Part shown: positions 1-7,533 of the stretch, piece after piece
How positions within the stretch are numbered: the first letter of the stretch is position 1
Layout: each line of letters starts with the position of its first letter
Origin: Kofleriaceae bacterium
GTDB lineage: Bacteria > Myxococcota_A > Polyangia > Haliangiales > Haliangiaceae
NCBI GenBank assembly: GCA_024642805.1
Contig: JAHEAK010000106.1
Coordinates: 1 to 11,338, forward strand
Direction of reading: 5' to 3'
DNA: 11,338 bases
Position numbers and translations under genes: made by a program
Notes under the pieces: generated by a model
What the model was told of the DNA's origin: nothing
Seen by the model: the letters and a program-made list of their open reading frames with translations, nothing else
The model's database searches: none

Positions 1-2
1 TC

Positions 3-557
3 ATAACCAGTGAGCTCGACGGCGACCTACGCATCGTCTATGACTCGGTGGTCGCCAGGCGCAACGAACTGCGTGGACTTCTCACCAGCGGGCCTTCGGT
101 CTTGCAAGCCAGCCTGCAGGAGGGCAGACGTATTTGCGACAATCTGCTCAACAACGCCACCCGACTTGCCAAGCGCGGGCAGCGAATCGAAACCTACTTG
201 CGCTCGACCAAGATCACGTCGCTCGGTGATAGCGCGTGCGAGGCAGTCACGCAGGAGGAAACCACGACCGACATCGTCGCTGCGCGGACCTATCGACAGA
301 TTGTATCGAGTCGCCAGCGACACATTGAGACGCACGTGGAGGTGGAAGGTCTCTACGACCGCGTGTTGGCGCAGCTCATCCTCATTGAAGCGACACTCGC
401 GGGCGCAGTCGCCAAAATTGTCAAGATTGTAGCCGCCGACGATGAGGAGTCGAACCTGACTGCTCTGTTAGTCAACGAGCAGCTCGAGAGCCTGATGAGC
501 GACGTGGGCATTCTCGAGAGCAGCCTCGAGGAAGTCTCGCAGCCAAGCAGTCACTGA
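3..557 (+). CDS. C-terminal part of an unrecognised helical protein (5' end outside window)
   Basis: The frame is open from the first bases of the window, so the start lies upstream. A GTG at 48 is the first in-window start-like codon but is probably internal, because the codons before it (encoding ITSELDGDLRIVYDSV) continue the same helical, charged character. About 184 residues are visible. They are rich in L, E, A, R and S, with heptad-like spacing that suggests long helices or coiled coil, for example around NELRGLL, RICDNLLNNATRLAKRG and the C-terminal LESLMSDVGILESSLEEV. There is no signal peptide, membrane segment or catalytic motif in the visible part. The TGA at 555-557 overlaps the converging stop of the fumarase-like gene by 7 bases. 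I do not recognise the family. A structural or scaffold role is possible but unsupported. Confidence 0.6.
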   Translation: MTSELDGDLRIVYDSVVARRNELRGLLTSGPSVLQASLQEGRRICDNLLNNATRLAKRGQRIETYLRSTKITSLGDSACEAVTQEETTTDIVAARTYRQIVSSRQRHIETHVEVEGLYDRVLAQLILIEATLAGAVAKIVKIVAADDEESNLTALLVNEQLESLMSDVGILESSLEEVSQPSSH

Positions 558-1981
558 GCTGCCGGGCCGCTCGTTGGCGGCACGAGCTCGTCGAAGTCTT
601 CTCCCGACAAGTAACCAAGCCCGAGCGCAGCCTCTCGCAAGCTCACAGATTTGGCCTGCGCGGCCTTGGCAACGAGCGCGGCTCTCTCATATCCGAGCAC
701 GGGCGCGAGCGCCGCCACCTGCAGAAGCGAGGACCGCAAGAGACTGGCCGCACGGCTCGGATCCGGTTCGAGTCCGACACGGCAGTAGCTCTCAAAGGAA
801 CCGCACGCGTCGCCCAGAAGGCGCACAGAATTGAGCAGGTTGAAAATGAGGACGGGATGGAAGAGATTGAGTTCGAAGTCGCCCTGCCCCGCAGCCGTGG
901 CAATTGCCGTATCGTTGCCTATGACCTGTGCGCTGACCATGGTGATAGCCTCACATTGACGTGCGTCTGCGTTTAGCACCCGGAGAGCGCCCGCTCCCTG
1001 AGCACAGGCATCGGATCCGCCGGTGAGCCATCGGATGTCGGTGGCGACTTTGGTGAGAGCGACCGCCAGGTTTCGCGTGGCCTTGCTCGCCCCGACGATG
1101 GCCCCGTGCCCGGCCAGGGCAGCATAGCTGTTGACGGCACGGCGAAAAGGCAAATCGGTGATGCCGGCGATGTCCTCCGCGACGCGTTCCGCGAAGATGG
1201 ACTGAAGCTCGAGCGTGCTGCTGTGGGCGCCGCCGCCCTGGGCTAACTCGTAGAGCGGTTCGAGAGCACTTCGCAGGGTGCCGCTAGCGCTGTCTAGCTG
1301 CGCGAGCCACGTGGCAATCTCGCGGGCAAACATTGGCGTCGATGCTTCCAGCCCCCCGGCACGCTTGGCCGCGGCGACTTCTTCGTAGCGCTGGGTCTTT
1401 TCCCGCATCGTGGAGTGCAGGCGCTCGAGAGCGGGCAGAAGGGTACCTGCCATCTGCTCGGCAGCCGCGATGTGCATGGCGGTGGGAATGACCTCACAGG
1501 CCCCCTGCGACAGGTTGACGTGTTCGACAGGATCAATTCGCACTCGTGTGTGCAGGTTTTCCTCTAGCAATTCCATGGCTCGATGGGCGATTACCTCATT
1601 GGCGTTTGTGTTGGTATGAGTGCCGCTGGCCGTTTGCCAGATGCGCAACGGGAAGTGCGCATCGAGCTTGCCACTGATGACCTCTTCTGCCGCCGCGATG
1701 ATGGCGTCGCGGCGAGCGCTATCGATTCTGTGCAAACCATGATTGATGCGCGCCGATGACTTCTTGATAATTCCGAGTGCGCGAATGAACTCGCGCGGAA
1801 AAACGTCGGGACCAATAGAAAAGCAGGCCAGTGAGCGCTGAGTTTCCATGCCCCAGTAGCGAGCGCTGACTGTCCTGGGCTGGGTTTCTCGCAGCGAGTG
1901 CACCTGGGCTTTCCGGCACTCGGAAATTCCTCGGCGCATAGAAATGCTTCGCTGGGCAGAACACTCCGTGGGTCGACGCAT
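551..1981 (-). CDS. Class II fumarase-like protein lacking catalytic residues (probable pseudoenzyme)
   Basis: A full-length homologue of FumC, the homotetrameric fumarate hydratase of the fumarase/aspartase superfamily. Scaffold matches are clear: RYWGMETQRSL near the N-terminus, IWQTASGTHTNTNANEV (about 114-130), NLSQ/IPTAMH (156-170), IRWLTGG, QCEAITM, QVIGNDTAIA, FELNLFHPVLI, NSVRLL and ALGLGYLSGEDFDE at the C-terminus. The active-site motifs are gone. SSND of the SQSSND motif is GACE. The GRTHLQDA motif with the catalytic Thr-His is KRAGGLEA. The GSSxMPGKxN loop with the catalytic Ser, Lys and Asn is missing, about 8 residues shorter than in E. coli FumC. Fumarase activity is therefore unlikely. 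The frame is intact at 476 residues (E. coli FumC is 467). I chose ATG 1981 because AAAGG lies 6 bases before it. ATG 1939 (462 residues) fits family length better but has a weaker site, and GTG 2074 has none. It is divergent from the flavodoxin gene. Confidence 0.85.
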   Translation of the reverse strand: MRRPTECSAQRSISMRRGISECRKAQVHSLRETQPRTVSARYWGMETQRSLACFSIGPDVFPREFIRALGIIKKSSARINHGLHRIDSARRDAIIAAAEEVISGKLDAHFPLRIWQTASGTHTNTNANEVIAHRAMELLEENLHTRVRIDPVEHVNLSQGACEVIPTAMHIAAAEQMAGTLLPALERLHSTMREKTQRYEEVAAAKRAGGLEASTPMFAREIATWLAQLDSASGTLRSALEPLYELAQGGGAHSSTLELQSIFAERVAEDIAGITDLPFRRAVNSYAALAGHGAIVGASKATRNLAVALTKVATDIRWLTGGSDACAQGAGALRVLNADARQCEAITMVSAQVIGNDTAIATAAGQGDFELNLFHPVLIFNLLNSVRLLGDACGSFESYCRVGLEPDPSRAASLLRSSLLQVAALAPVLGYERAALVAKAAQAKSVSLREAALGLGYLSGEDFDELVPPTSGPAAQ

Positions 1982-1987
1982 GGCAAG

Positions 1988-1993
1988 CCTTTC
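1988..1993 (-). promoter_or_regulatory. Ribosome-binding site of the fumarase-like gene
   Basis: On the minus strand GAAAGG is followed by a 6-base spacer and ATG at 1981. The alternative starts at 2074 (GTG) and 1939 (ATG) lack comparable purine-rich sites at normal spacing, so this site decides the start chosen here. Confidence 0.5.
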
Positions 1994-2083
1994 GCAAGTG
2001 GGGCAGCTAGACGGTGCAGCTGCTGTGCCACCCCTTCCTCGCCGGCAGGGGCTCGCCTCTGAGACATTTCCCACGGCGCCGCG

Positions 2084-2098
2084 GATTGCTTAGCAATC
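2084..2098. promoter_or_regulatory. 15-base dyad, possible operator, between divergent genes
   Basis: GATTGCT and AGCAATC are perfect 7-base inverted arms around one central base. The dyad sits in the 274-base divergent region between the fumarase-like start (1981, -) and the flavodoxin start (2256, +). An arm layout with almost no loop fits a dimeric regulator site better than an RNA hairpin. No convincing -35/-10 pair was found on either strand, and the rest of the region shows no other structure I can support. Confidence 0.3.
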
Positions 2099-2255
2099 GC
2101 GAGAGCGAGGATTTTGACGGCCGGCCTCGCATGAGCGTGCTTGGCAAGCGCGCTTGGCCGCAAGCTATCAACAATGCGCACGAGCAGCGTGCGTTCCCCT
2201 TAGCGCAAGAAGTGGCACCAGGTGTGCTCCACGAGCGCGCAAGGGAGAGCCGAAG

Positions 2256-2753
2256 ATGAATCGTGTCCTTGTAATTAGCTATTCGCGAAGCGGTACCACG
2301 AGTCGCCTTGCCAGCCGTATCGCCGCAGACCTCTCTGCCGATAGGTGTGAGATCATCGACGTGCGCCCTCGGGATGGCCTTGTCGGCTACATGCAGTCCG
2401 CCCTCGAGTCAGTTGCCAAGGGGCTGCCATCGATCCGTGTCGACGTAGATCCTGCAGCCTACGAGCTGGTCGTAGCCGGAACTCCCGTATGGGCTGGGTC
2501 CATGGCTTCTCCCATGCGGAGTTTTCTTACCCGACACGCAGGGCGCATTCGTAGGCTGGCCTGCTTCTGCACCATGGGCGGCAGAGGCGGCGCAGAGACA
2601 CTTCACGAGATGCAGGCCATCGTCGGCGAAACTCGAGCCCTGATGTTCTCGGTAACCGCCGGCGAGCTGCAAAGTGGTCACCGTGATCAGGAGTTGCTCG
2701 AATTCATCTACGATCTACAAGACCTCGCACTACCCAAGGTTGCAGCCGTTTAG
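2256..2753 (+). CDS. Flavodoxin-like FMN protein
   Basis: A 165-residue cytoplasmic protein with the flavodoxin-like alpha/beta fold. The N-terminus runs from a beta strand into the FMN-phosphate loop, VLVISYSRSGTTSRLA (4-19). A second FMN-contact loop is GTPVWAGSMASPMRSFL (75-91), the pattern of stand-alone flavodoxin/NAD(P)H-oxidoreductase proteins. CFCTMGG (103-109) matches the third loop. The length is typical of short-chain flavodoxins. The likely role is FMN-dependent electron transfer or quinone/metal reduction; substrate and partner cannot be read from the sequence. ATG 2256 is preferred over the upstream in-frame start at 2154 because GGGAG lies 8 bases before it and the family N-terminus begins exactly there. 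The gene diverges from the fumarase-like gene, but no shared pathway is evident. Confidence 0.85.
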   Translation: MNRVLVISYSRSGTTSRLASRIAADLSADRCEIIDVRPRDGLVGYMQSALESVAKGLPSIRVDVDPAAYELVVAGTPVWAGSMASPMRSFLTRHAGRIRRLACFCTMGGRGGAETLHEMQAIVGETRALMFSVTAGELQSGHRDQELLEFIYDLQDLALPKVAAV

Positions 2754-2761
2754 CAGCAGCC

Positions 2762-2779
2762 GCGCACTGGCACGTGCGC
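2762..2779 (+). terminator. Short hairpin just after the flavodoxin stop
   Basis: GCGCAC and GTGCGC form a perfect 6-base stem with a 6-base loop, starting 8 bases after the TAG at 2751-2753. The outer bases can extend the stem with a small bulge. No T-run follows, so it is at best a weak or factor-assisted terminator. The rest of the 95-base gap to the next gene shows only the ribosome-binding site AAAGGA just before 2849. Confidence 0.3.
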
Positions 2780-2848
2780 TGCACACGGCACTGCGCAGAG
2801 TAGCCCTCTCATTCGGGCGTACACGCACACTCGGGACAAAGGAATATC

Positions 2849-4009
2849 ATGAGCACCTTATGCAATCGACTGTTTCCCCTTGCCCTCTCTGCACTGGTCT
2901 TTACCGGCTGCAAGGCGGACGAAAAGAAGATCGAAGATCGACTGGCTCCGGTGGCTGCGAAAATTGCTGCCGAGGCCAAGGCCGAGGCCGAGAAGGTCGT
3001 CGAAAGCAAGTCCGTGACCGAGCCACCGCCCGTGGACGTGGCAACGCGCTTCAAAGAATGTTGGGCGGCCTATAACCAGCACGATGAAACTACCTTCAAG
3101 CAGTGCTATCAGCCAACGGCCACCTTCGAGCTAGTCAACGGCGACCCGCCTCGGAGCGCGACGGGACCAGAGGAGATCCTGGCAGTGGCCAAGGACTACT
3201 GGCAGGCCTTTCCAGACATTCACTCCGAGGCGCAGCTCGTGCTCATCAACGGTACCAATGTCGCTGCCATCATGCACACGAGTGCGACGAACACGGGATC
3301 GATCCGAGACATGGCTCCGACCGGAAAATCACTGGCTATGTTCCAAGGCCAGGTCGTGAGCATGAGCCCGCAGGGCCAGGTGATGCGAGATGAGCACTGG
3401 ATCGATCAGGGTACCGTCTTGCACCAGCTGGGTATTCGCCCCCGAGAGCGCGCTCCCTCCTCCGACAAGGCTTGGGACAAGCCCATCTGGGTCGTTGCCC
3501 AAAACACGGAGGAAGAGCGCACGAACCTCCTCATCGCCAAGGCGCTCGAGGAGAAGATGCGAATGGGTGACGAGCGAGCCTTCATGGACCGCGTCGCCGA
3601 CGACATCAGCTTTCGCTATGCCGGAGACAAGGATGCCATGATGGGCATGCCCGCCTACAAGAAGGGCTACAAGATGTGGTCGGAGATGGCCGAGTTCGAG
3701 AGTCGGCCACAGGCCATGTGGGCAGCCGGTGATTGGGTGGTCGCGGTACGCGACAGCAAGGCAACCCTGAAGAAGGACATGCAAGGTGCGCCCGGCTCGA
3801 AGGGCAAGAGCGTGGTGACCAAGCAACTCGAGTTCATGCGCTTTGCAGACGGCAAGCTCAAGACCCACTGGGTGTTCGAGAACTCTGCTGCCTACGCTAG
3901 CCAGCTGGGCATGATGGCACCGATGATGGACTCCAAGCTCGCGCCGAAATCCGCGCCGAAAAGCGCACCGAAGGCCAACGAAGTTCGAAAAGCCAAGCCC
4001 CGGCCTTAG
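2849..4009 (+). CDS. Lipoprotein with two SnoaL/NTF2-like domains
   Basis: A predicted lipoprotein of 386 residues: short n-region, hydrophobic LFPLALSALVF and lipobox FTGC with Cys21. An Ala/Glu/Lys-rich helical spacer (22-58) follows. The first SnoaL-like, NTF2-fold domain (about 65-196) carries the family pattern YWQAFPDI (117-124), a conserved APTGK turn (156-160) and ends in LHQLG. The second, more diverged copy (about 222-354) has FMDRVADDISF, MWAAGDWVVAV, a GKSVV turn and ends in ASQLG. The C-terminus is a basic tail with APKS repeats (365-386). SnoaL-like proteins bind or isomerise small hydrophobic molecules, but no catalytic set is certain here, so the ligand is unknown. ATG 2849 follows AAAGGA at 5 bases. 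The 54-base gap to ydbH suggests possible co-transcription with the lipid-bridge operon. Confidence 0.75.
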   Translation: MSTLCNRLFPLALSALVFTGCKADEKKIEDRLAPVAAKIAAEAKAEAEKVVESKSVTEPPPVDVATRFKECWAAYNQHDETTFKQCYQPTATFELVNGDPPRSATGPEEILAVAKDYWQAFPDIHSEAQLVLINGTNVAAIMHTSATNTGSIRDMAPTGKSLAMFQGQVVSMSPQGQVMRDEHWIDQGTVLHQLGIRPRERAPSSDKAWDKPIWVVAQNTEEERTNLLIAKALEEKMRMGDERAFMDRVADDISFRYAGDKDAMMGMPAYKKGYKMWSEMAEFESRPQAMWAAGDWVVAVRDSKATLKKDMQGAPGSKGKSVVTKQLEFMRFADGKLKTHWVFENSAAYASQLGMMAPMMDSKLAPKSAPKSAPKANEVRKAKPRP

Positions 4010-4063
4010 AAGCGGTACGCAGCCTGCCTCTGGCATCGTTGTTGCTGTCTTGGCTAGCGGGCG

Positions 4064-6694
4064 ATGTCTCTTCGAAACAAATGGCTCGCTGGCCTTGGCT
4101 TCAGTTGCGCGTTCCTTGTTGCGATCGCGCTCTTGCTCTATTGGCTGCTGGTTCCTGCGTTGATCAGCAGCCGACTCTCTAATGCACTTCGAGAGCGAGG
4201 CCTGGATCAGGCGCGCTTCTCCTTGGAGTCGGTTGGCCTCTCGGTGATGAGCTTTCGCGATCTTCAGCTTGACGCGAGCAAGAGGCTCACGATCGGCAGA
4301 ATCGAGCTCCGATATGAGCTCTCCGGGCTCCTCCACGGTCACATCGACGAGATCGTCTTCAGCAATGCCGTATGGCACGTGGGCCTGTCATCGAGCGGTG
4401 AGCTCGACTGGGGCCCCATCAAGAAGCTCACCGAGGGCGGCCCCGCGGCGCCCATCGCCGTCGATCGGGTGCGTTGGGTGGCTTCGGAGCTCTTGCTCGA
4501 TGGCCCGAGCGGAACCCTACGTGTTCCTTTCGAGGGCCAGGCCTTGACCAGCGAAAGGGGCACGGAGCTCGACATTCGTGCACATATTTTTGACGAAGCC
4601 TTGCGGCTGCGCGGCTCGCTCGATGCCGATGGCCGCGCCGGCAGGTTGCATGGACTCCTGGGCGACCCAGAACAAGCGCTCGACGCGTCGGATCGAGTCT
4701 CGCTGCAGGCGAGCTTTCAAGAGAGTTCCGAGCAGGTGATCGTCGATCTCAAGGTACGCGGCAAGCGCCCCTCACTTCGCGTCGACGCAGCGGGACGCAG
4801 CTGGACCTTGCTGGGGCTGTTTGTGAACGTCGACCTGCAGGTGCGCGGCGATGAGCTGCGCGATGTCGCGGCCGAAGTCTCTGTCGGCTCGCTGCAAAGC
4901 GGAGACACACGTCTGCGCTTGGGCCGCCTAACGCTAGTGAGTGATGGGCCCTCGCTGCTCCTCGAGGCCTCTGCTGCTCTTGATCTGTGTCGGCTCGGAA
5001 TCAAGGCCAGGCTACCAGCGCGCTACCAGCACTGGCAGCCTGAGGGCCCCTTCGAGGCCTCCTGGTACGCGGCTGGGCCTCTGCCCTCAGCGCCATACGC
5101 GTGGCTAGGGCGCGCGGGCATCGTCGCCAAAGAAGCACGAATCATTCGAGCCTCGGGGCGTGCCTTGGCCTCGTACCAGCACGGTGCCTGGCAGGCGCAG
5201 CTCTATGACACGAGCATGGAGCTTGCGGCAACGTCACTCGTCGCGACCGGTGCCAGGCTGCGACTCGCTCGTGCCAGGGCCCTCCTGCGCCTGCGTGGCC
5301 ATCTCGAGGCTGGCAACATCGAGCTTGTCCTGTCGCGCTCTTCTCAATTGCGTGTGGGCGAGCTGCGCTGGCGCGGCTTTTCCATCTCACCGCTCAGGAG
5401 GGAGGGCTTCGCGCTCGTGCTCGATCTCCCGGTGCGCGATGCCACGCTGCGCTGGCGCCGCCAGGCCCTAGAAGTCGAGGCCGATAGGATCGATGCCCGT
5501 CTTCACGCGCGAGCGCGCTACCAGGATCGAGTGTCCCTTGGCGGTCTCACTGGCACCCTCCCGATGGCGATCGCGGCGATGCGAGGAGTGCGTATCCTGC
5601 CCACGCGACTACAAGCCACCGACCTTCGCATTCGCACGCTCGAGCTTGCCAAGGTCACCGTGAATCTCAGGGGCAGCCCGCGTCTCTTGCAGGTGCAGCT
5701 TCAGTCGGCCATCACACCCACCGCCACGATCAAGGCCGACCTGAGCCTAGATGCACGCAGCAGCCTACTCCACTGCCCTATGCACCTGACGATGGCCCAA
5801 GCGCGAATCAAGGACAACGACGCGCTGGCTCGATGGCTCGAGGAGCGCGTGCCGGCCCGACTGCGTGGTCGAGTGGAGCTCGACGCGCGAGCGGACCCGT
5901 GCAGCCTCGATGACGATTGGCGCGGCTTCGTTGGCCTCGATGATGTCAGCGTTCGCAGCACCGGCCACCGCCTCGGCGTTTCGGGCTTGCGCGGACGCAT
6001 CTCCTTTGTCGGGCTCTCGCCAGTTCGGACTGAGGGCTGGCAGGAGCTCAGCTGGGCCAAGACACAGCTCGGCGACCAGCATCTTCTCAGCGGCGTCGTG
6101 GTCTTTCGCACTCGACTGCCAAGGGTCATTGAGATTCAGCGTTCGAGGCTTGAGCTTGGTGGAGGCACCCTGTCCAGCTCTGCCTTTGTCGCCGATCTAG
6201 CACAGCTCGACATCGACACGACCATCGTTGGCGATCGCATCCGCCTCGGCAAGTGGCTGCCGGTGGTGAGCGCAGGCCATGCACAAGGAAGCGGCACCCT
6301 TTCCGGTGAGCTTCACTTGCGAATGCAATGGCAACCCCAACTGCACCTCCAGCTTCTTGGCGCTTCGTTGCGCTCCGAGGGCGGCCACTTTGCGGTCAAA
6401 GACCGTCGCTGGTTGCGCTCCGCGATCGAGCGCAACACATCCGAGTTCAGTCTTGGCAGCGACAGGAGTGAGCTCATCAAGGATCGAGTCATCGGCGCTC
6501 TGGCCGACTTCGACTTCCAATCGCTTGCCCTTCGGATCGAGGAGAGTCGAAATCACGGTCCGCAGGTGTTGCACGTAGCCACGAGTGGTACGGGGCGGAA
6601 AATCCCCCAGGAACTGCACTTGCAGTTGCGTGTCGTGGGCTTCGAGGATCTCATCAACCCGGGACTGCGGGCCTGGCTTGCCAAGGAACCATGA
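4064..6694 (+). CDS. ydbH: YdbH-family AsmA-like intermembrane bridge protein
   Basis: 876 residues, close to the E. coli YdbH length. One N-terminal membrane anchor (about 9-34, FLVAIALLLYWLLVPALI) is followed by a long periplasmic region of alternating beta strands typical of AsmA-like/repeating beta-groove proteins. The C-terminal part (about 690-876) has the features of the YdbH domain: a GGG turn, TTIVGDRIRLGKWLPVV, a GSGTLSGELHLRM segment and a final helix, FEDLINPGLRAWLAKEP. In E. coli, YdbH works redundantly with TamB and YhdP in moving phospholipid between the inner and outer membranes, and its C-terminus pairs with the lipoprotein YnbE. Here ynbE follows after 12 bases and ydbL after that, which strongly supports the call. 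The start ATG has only a weak purine-rich site (AGCGGGCG); the anchor beginning a few residues in makes this start sensible. Confidence 0.85.
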   Translation: MSLRNKWLAGLGFSCAFLVAIALLLYWLLVPALISSRLSNALRERGLDQARFSLESVGLSVMSFRDLQLDASKRLTIGRIELRYELSGLLHGHIDEIVFSNAVWHVGLSSSGELDWGPIKKLTEGGPAAPIAVDRVRWVASELLLDGPSGTLRVPFEGQALTSERGTELDIRAHIFDEALRLRGSLDADGRAGRLHGLLGDPEQALDASDRVSLQASFQESSEQVIVDLKVRGKRPSLRVDAAGRSWTLLGLFVNVDLQVRGDELRDVAAEVSVGSLQSGDTRLRLGRLTLVSDGPSLLLEASAALDLCRLGIKARLPARYQHWQPEGPFEASWYAAGPLPSAPYAWLGRAGIVAKEARIIRASGRALASYQHGAWQAQLYDTSMELAATSLVATGARLRLARARALLRLRGHLEAGNIELVLSRSSQLRVGELRWRGFSISPLRREGFALVLDLPVRDATLRWRRQALEVEADRIDARLHARARYQDRVSLGGLTGTLPMAIAAMRGVRILPTRLQATDLRIRTLELAKVTVNLRGSPRLLQVQLQSAITPTATIKADLSLDARSSLLHCPMHLTMAQARIKDNDALARWLEERVPARLRGRVELDARADPCSLDDDWRGFVGLDDVSVRSTGHRLGVSGLRGRISFVGLSPVRTEGWQELSWAKTQLGDQHLLSGVVVFRTRLPRVIEIQRSRLELGGGTLSSSAFVADLAQLDIDTTIVGDRIRLGKWLPVVSAGHAQGSGTLSGELHLRMQWQPQLHLQLLGASLRSEGGHFAVKDRRWLRSAIERNTSEFSLGSDRSELIKDRVIGALADFDFQSLALRIEESRNHGPQVLHVATSGTGRKIPQELHLQLRVVGFEDLINPGLRAWLAKEP

Positions 6695-6706
6695 GGGTGG
6701 CAGATC

Positions 6707-6982
6707 ATGCATGTGAAACTCGCAATAGCCCTGTGTGTGACTCTTCTCTTGGCCTGTCGTACCCAAGTGAAGATCGAACCTGTGGAAGTGAAGCCCATCA
6801 CCATGACCATTGAGATCAATGTGAAGGTCGACCGCCAGCTAGACGAGTTCTTCGACTTTGAAAAAGCCGACAGTCCTGCGCCCGAGTCGACACCCTCGAG
6901 CGAGGCCGAGGACAAGCCAAGCCCAAAAGCGAGTCCAGAAGCAAGCCTGAAGGCAACCCACAAGAGCGGAGACAGCCCATGA
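6707..6982 (+). CDS. ynbE: YnbE-like outer-membrane lipoprotein with extended tail
   Basis: 91 residues. The signal peptide ends in LLLAC with lipidation at Cys17. The core PVEVKPITMTIEINVKVDRQ (about 25-44) matches the E. coli YnbE strand region (KEPITINMNVKIEHE pattern), thought to form beta strands that join the C-terminal groove of YdbH. E. coli YnbE is about 61 residues; this one adds a low-complexity tail (about 53-91) rich in P, E, S, K and A. GAGGG lies about 9 bases before the ATG and begins inside the ydbH stop region (TGA 6692-6694), so translation is probably coupled. The last codons overlap the ydbL start by 4 bases. The +2 residue is Arg, not Asp, consistent with sorting to the outer membrane by the usual Lol rule. 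Confidence 0.82.
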   Translation: MHVKLAIALCVTLLLACRTQVKIEPVEVKPITMTIEINVKVDRQLDEFFDFEKADSPAPESTPSSEAEDKPSPKASPEASLKATHKSGDSP

Positions 6983-7437
6983 CACGAGCAGTAGGAAGGA
7001 TCGTTGCAGTGGTACTCGCAGTCCTGTGTTCACTCGGCCTAGGCGCAGCACACGCGGAGGACGATGAGGGGACACTCAAGAAGCGCTTTGAGAGCCGCTA
7101 CGCCACGCTGCAGTTGCTAAAGGATGATGGCAAGGTCGGCGAGACCTCGCTTGGCTTCGTGGAGGTCGTCGACAGCAAGTACCTGCTGGAAACGATCGAA
7201 GCGGCGTCCGTGCCGCGCGGGACGACCATTCGTAGCTTCGTGAGCGAGGAAAACAGCGATCGCAGCAAGCTCTACGCACTGATTGCGAGGGTCACCTCTA
7301 CCAAAGCCACCTTGGTGGCCACCCGCAATGCCAAGCGTCTCTACGAAAAGGCTTCGGGTTCGCACTTCGTGAAATTGCCGAGTGGTCAGTGGATCCAGAA
7401 AAAGCAGCTGCAGGAGCGCGCTAGCGCTCCTCGGTGA
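6979..7437 (+). CDS. ydbL: YdbL/DUF1318-family periplasmic protein
   Basis: 152 residues with a classical signal peptide (hydrophobic 8-22, cleavage predicted after AHA, residue 26). The mature part has DUF1318 hallmarks: KDDGKVGET followed by a Gly-containing segment, SEENSDRSKLYALIARV (matching the VNAERTASYEKLAEQ region of E. coli YdbL), a helical ATRNAKRLYEKA segment and the terminal GQWIQKK. E. coli YdbL is about 108 residues; the excess here lies before and within the first helix. YdbL is reported to modulate the YdbH-YnbE interaction in the periplasm. The ATGA overlap with ynbE gives a textbook co-translated operon end. Downstream lies the 12-base repeat array. Confidence 0.8.
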   Translation: MTRAVGRIVAVVLAVLCSLGLGAAHAEDDEGTLKKRFESRYATLQLLKDDGKVGETSLGFVEVVDSKYLLETIEAASVPRGTTIRSFVSEENSDRSKLYALIARVTSTKATLVATRNAKRLYEKASGSHFVKLPSGQWIQKKQLQERASAPR

Positions 7438-7461
7438 AGCTTGACTAGAGCAGTGAATGGG

Positions 7462-7533
7462 CCAGTCATTGGCCCCGTCACTGGCCCAGTCACTGGCCCA
7501 GTCATTGGCCCAGTCATTGGCCCCGTCACTGGC
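7462..7533. repeat. Six tandem 12-base palindromic units at a convergent junction
   Basis: Six units of consensus CC[A/C]GTCA[T/C]TGGC start at 7462, 7474, 7486, 7498, 7510 and 7522, with a decayed seventh to about 7545. Only unit positions 3 and 8 vary. Each unit holds the dyad CCAGT-C-A[C/T]TGG, and neighbouring units form the converse dyad ACTGG-C-CCAGT, so the array can fold as many small hairpins or one long one. It fills the space between the ydbL stop (7435-7437) and the NHL gene, whose TGA (7526-7528) lies inside unit 6. The period is a multiple of 3 and all six units offer a TGA in the NHL frame, so copy-number change would not alter that protein. A bidirectional terminator role is plausible but there is no T-tract. 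Confidence 0.9.

Noticed and set aside
551..1981. Fumarase-like gene as a sequencing-error or frameshift artefact
   Set aside because: Homology continues in a single frame on both sides of each altered motif, and the changes fall at separate catalytic sites, which indel errors would not produce.
2100..2160. Possible sigma-70 promoter around TTGACG near 2115
   Set aside because: No acceptable -10 box stands at 16-18 bases, so the match is probably chance.
1591..2181. Minus-strand frame of 196 residues overlapping the fumarase-like 5' part
   Set aside because: Out of frame with the clear FumC homology and with no domain of its own; it is not evidence for a frameshift because the homology stays in one frame throughout.
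3329..4378. Long open frame on the minus strand (349 residues)
   Set aside because: It lies antisense to the SnoaL lipoprotein and the start of ydbH, both well supported by motifs; its translation is His/Leu/Arg-rich with no recognisable domain, as expected of a shadow frame in GC-rich DNA.
7462..7533. CRISPR array
   Set aside because: The units are contiguous with no spacers and are only 12 bases long.
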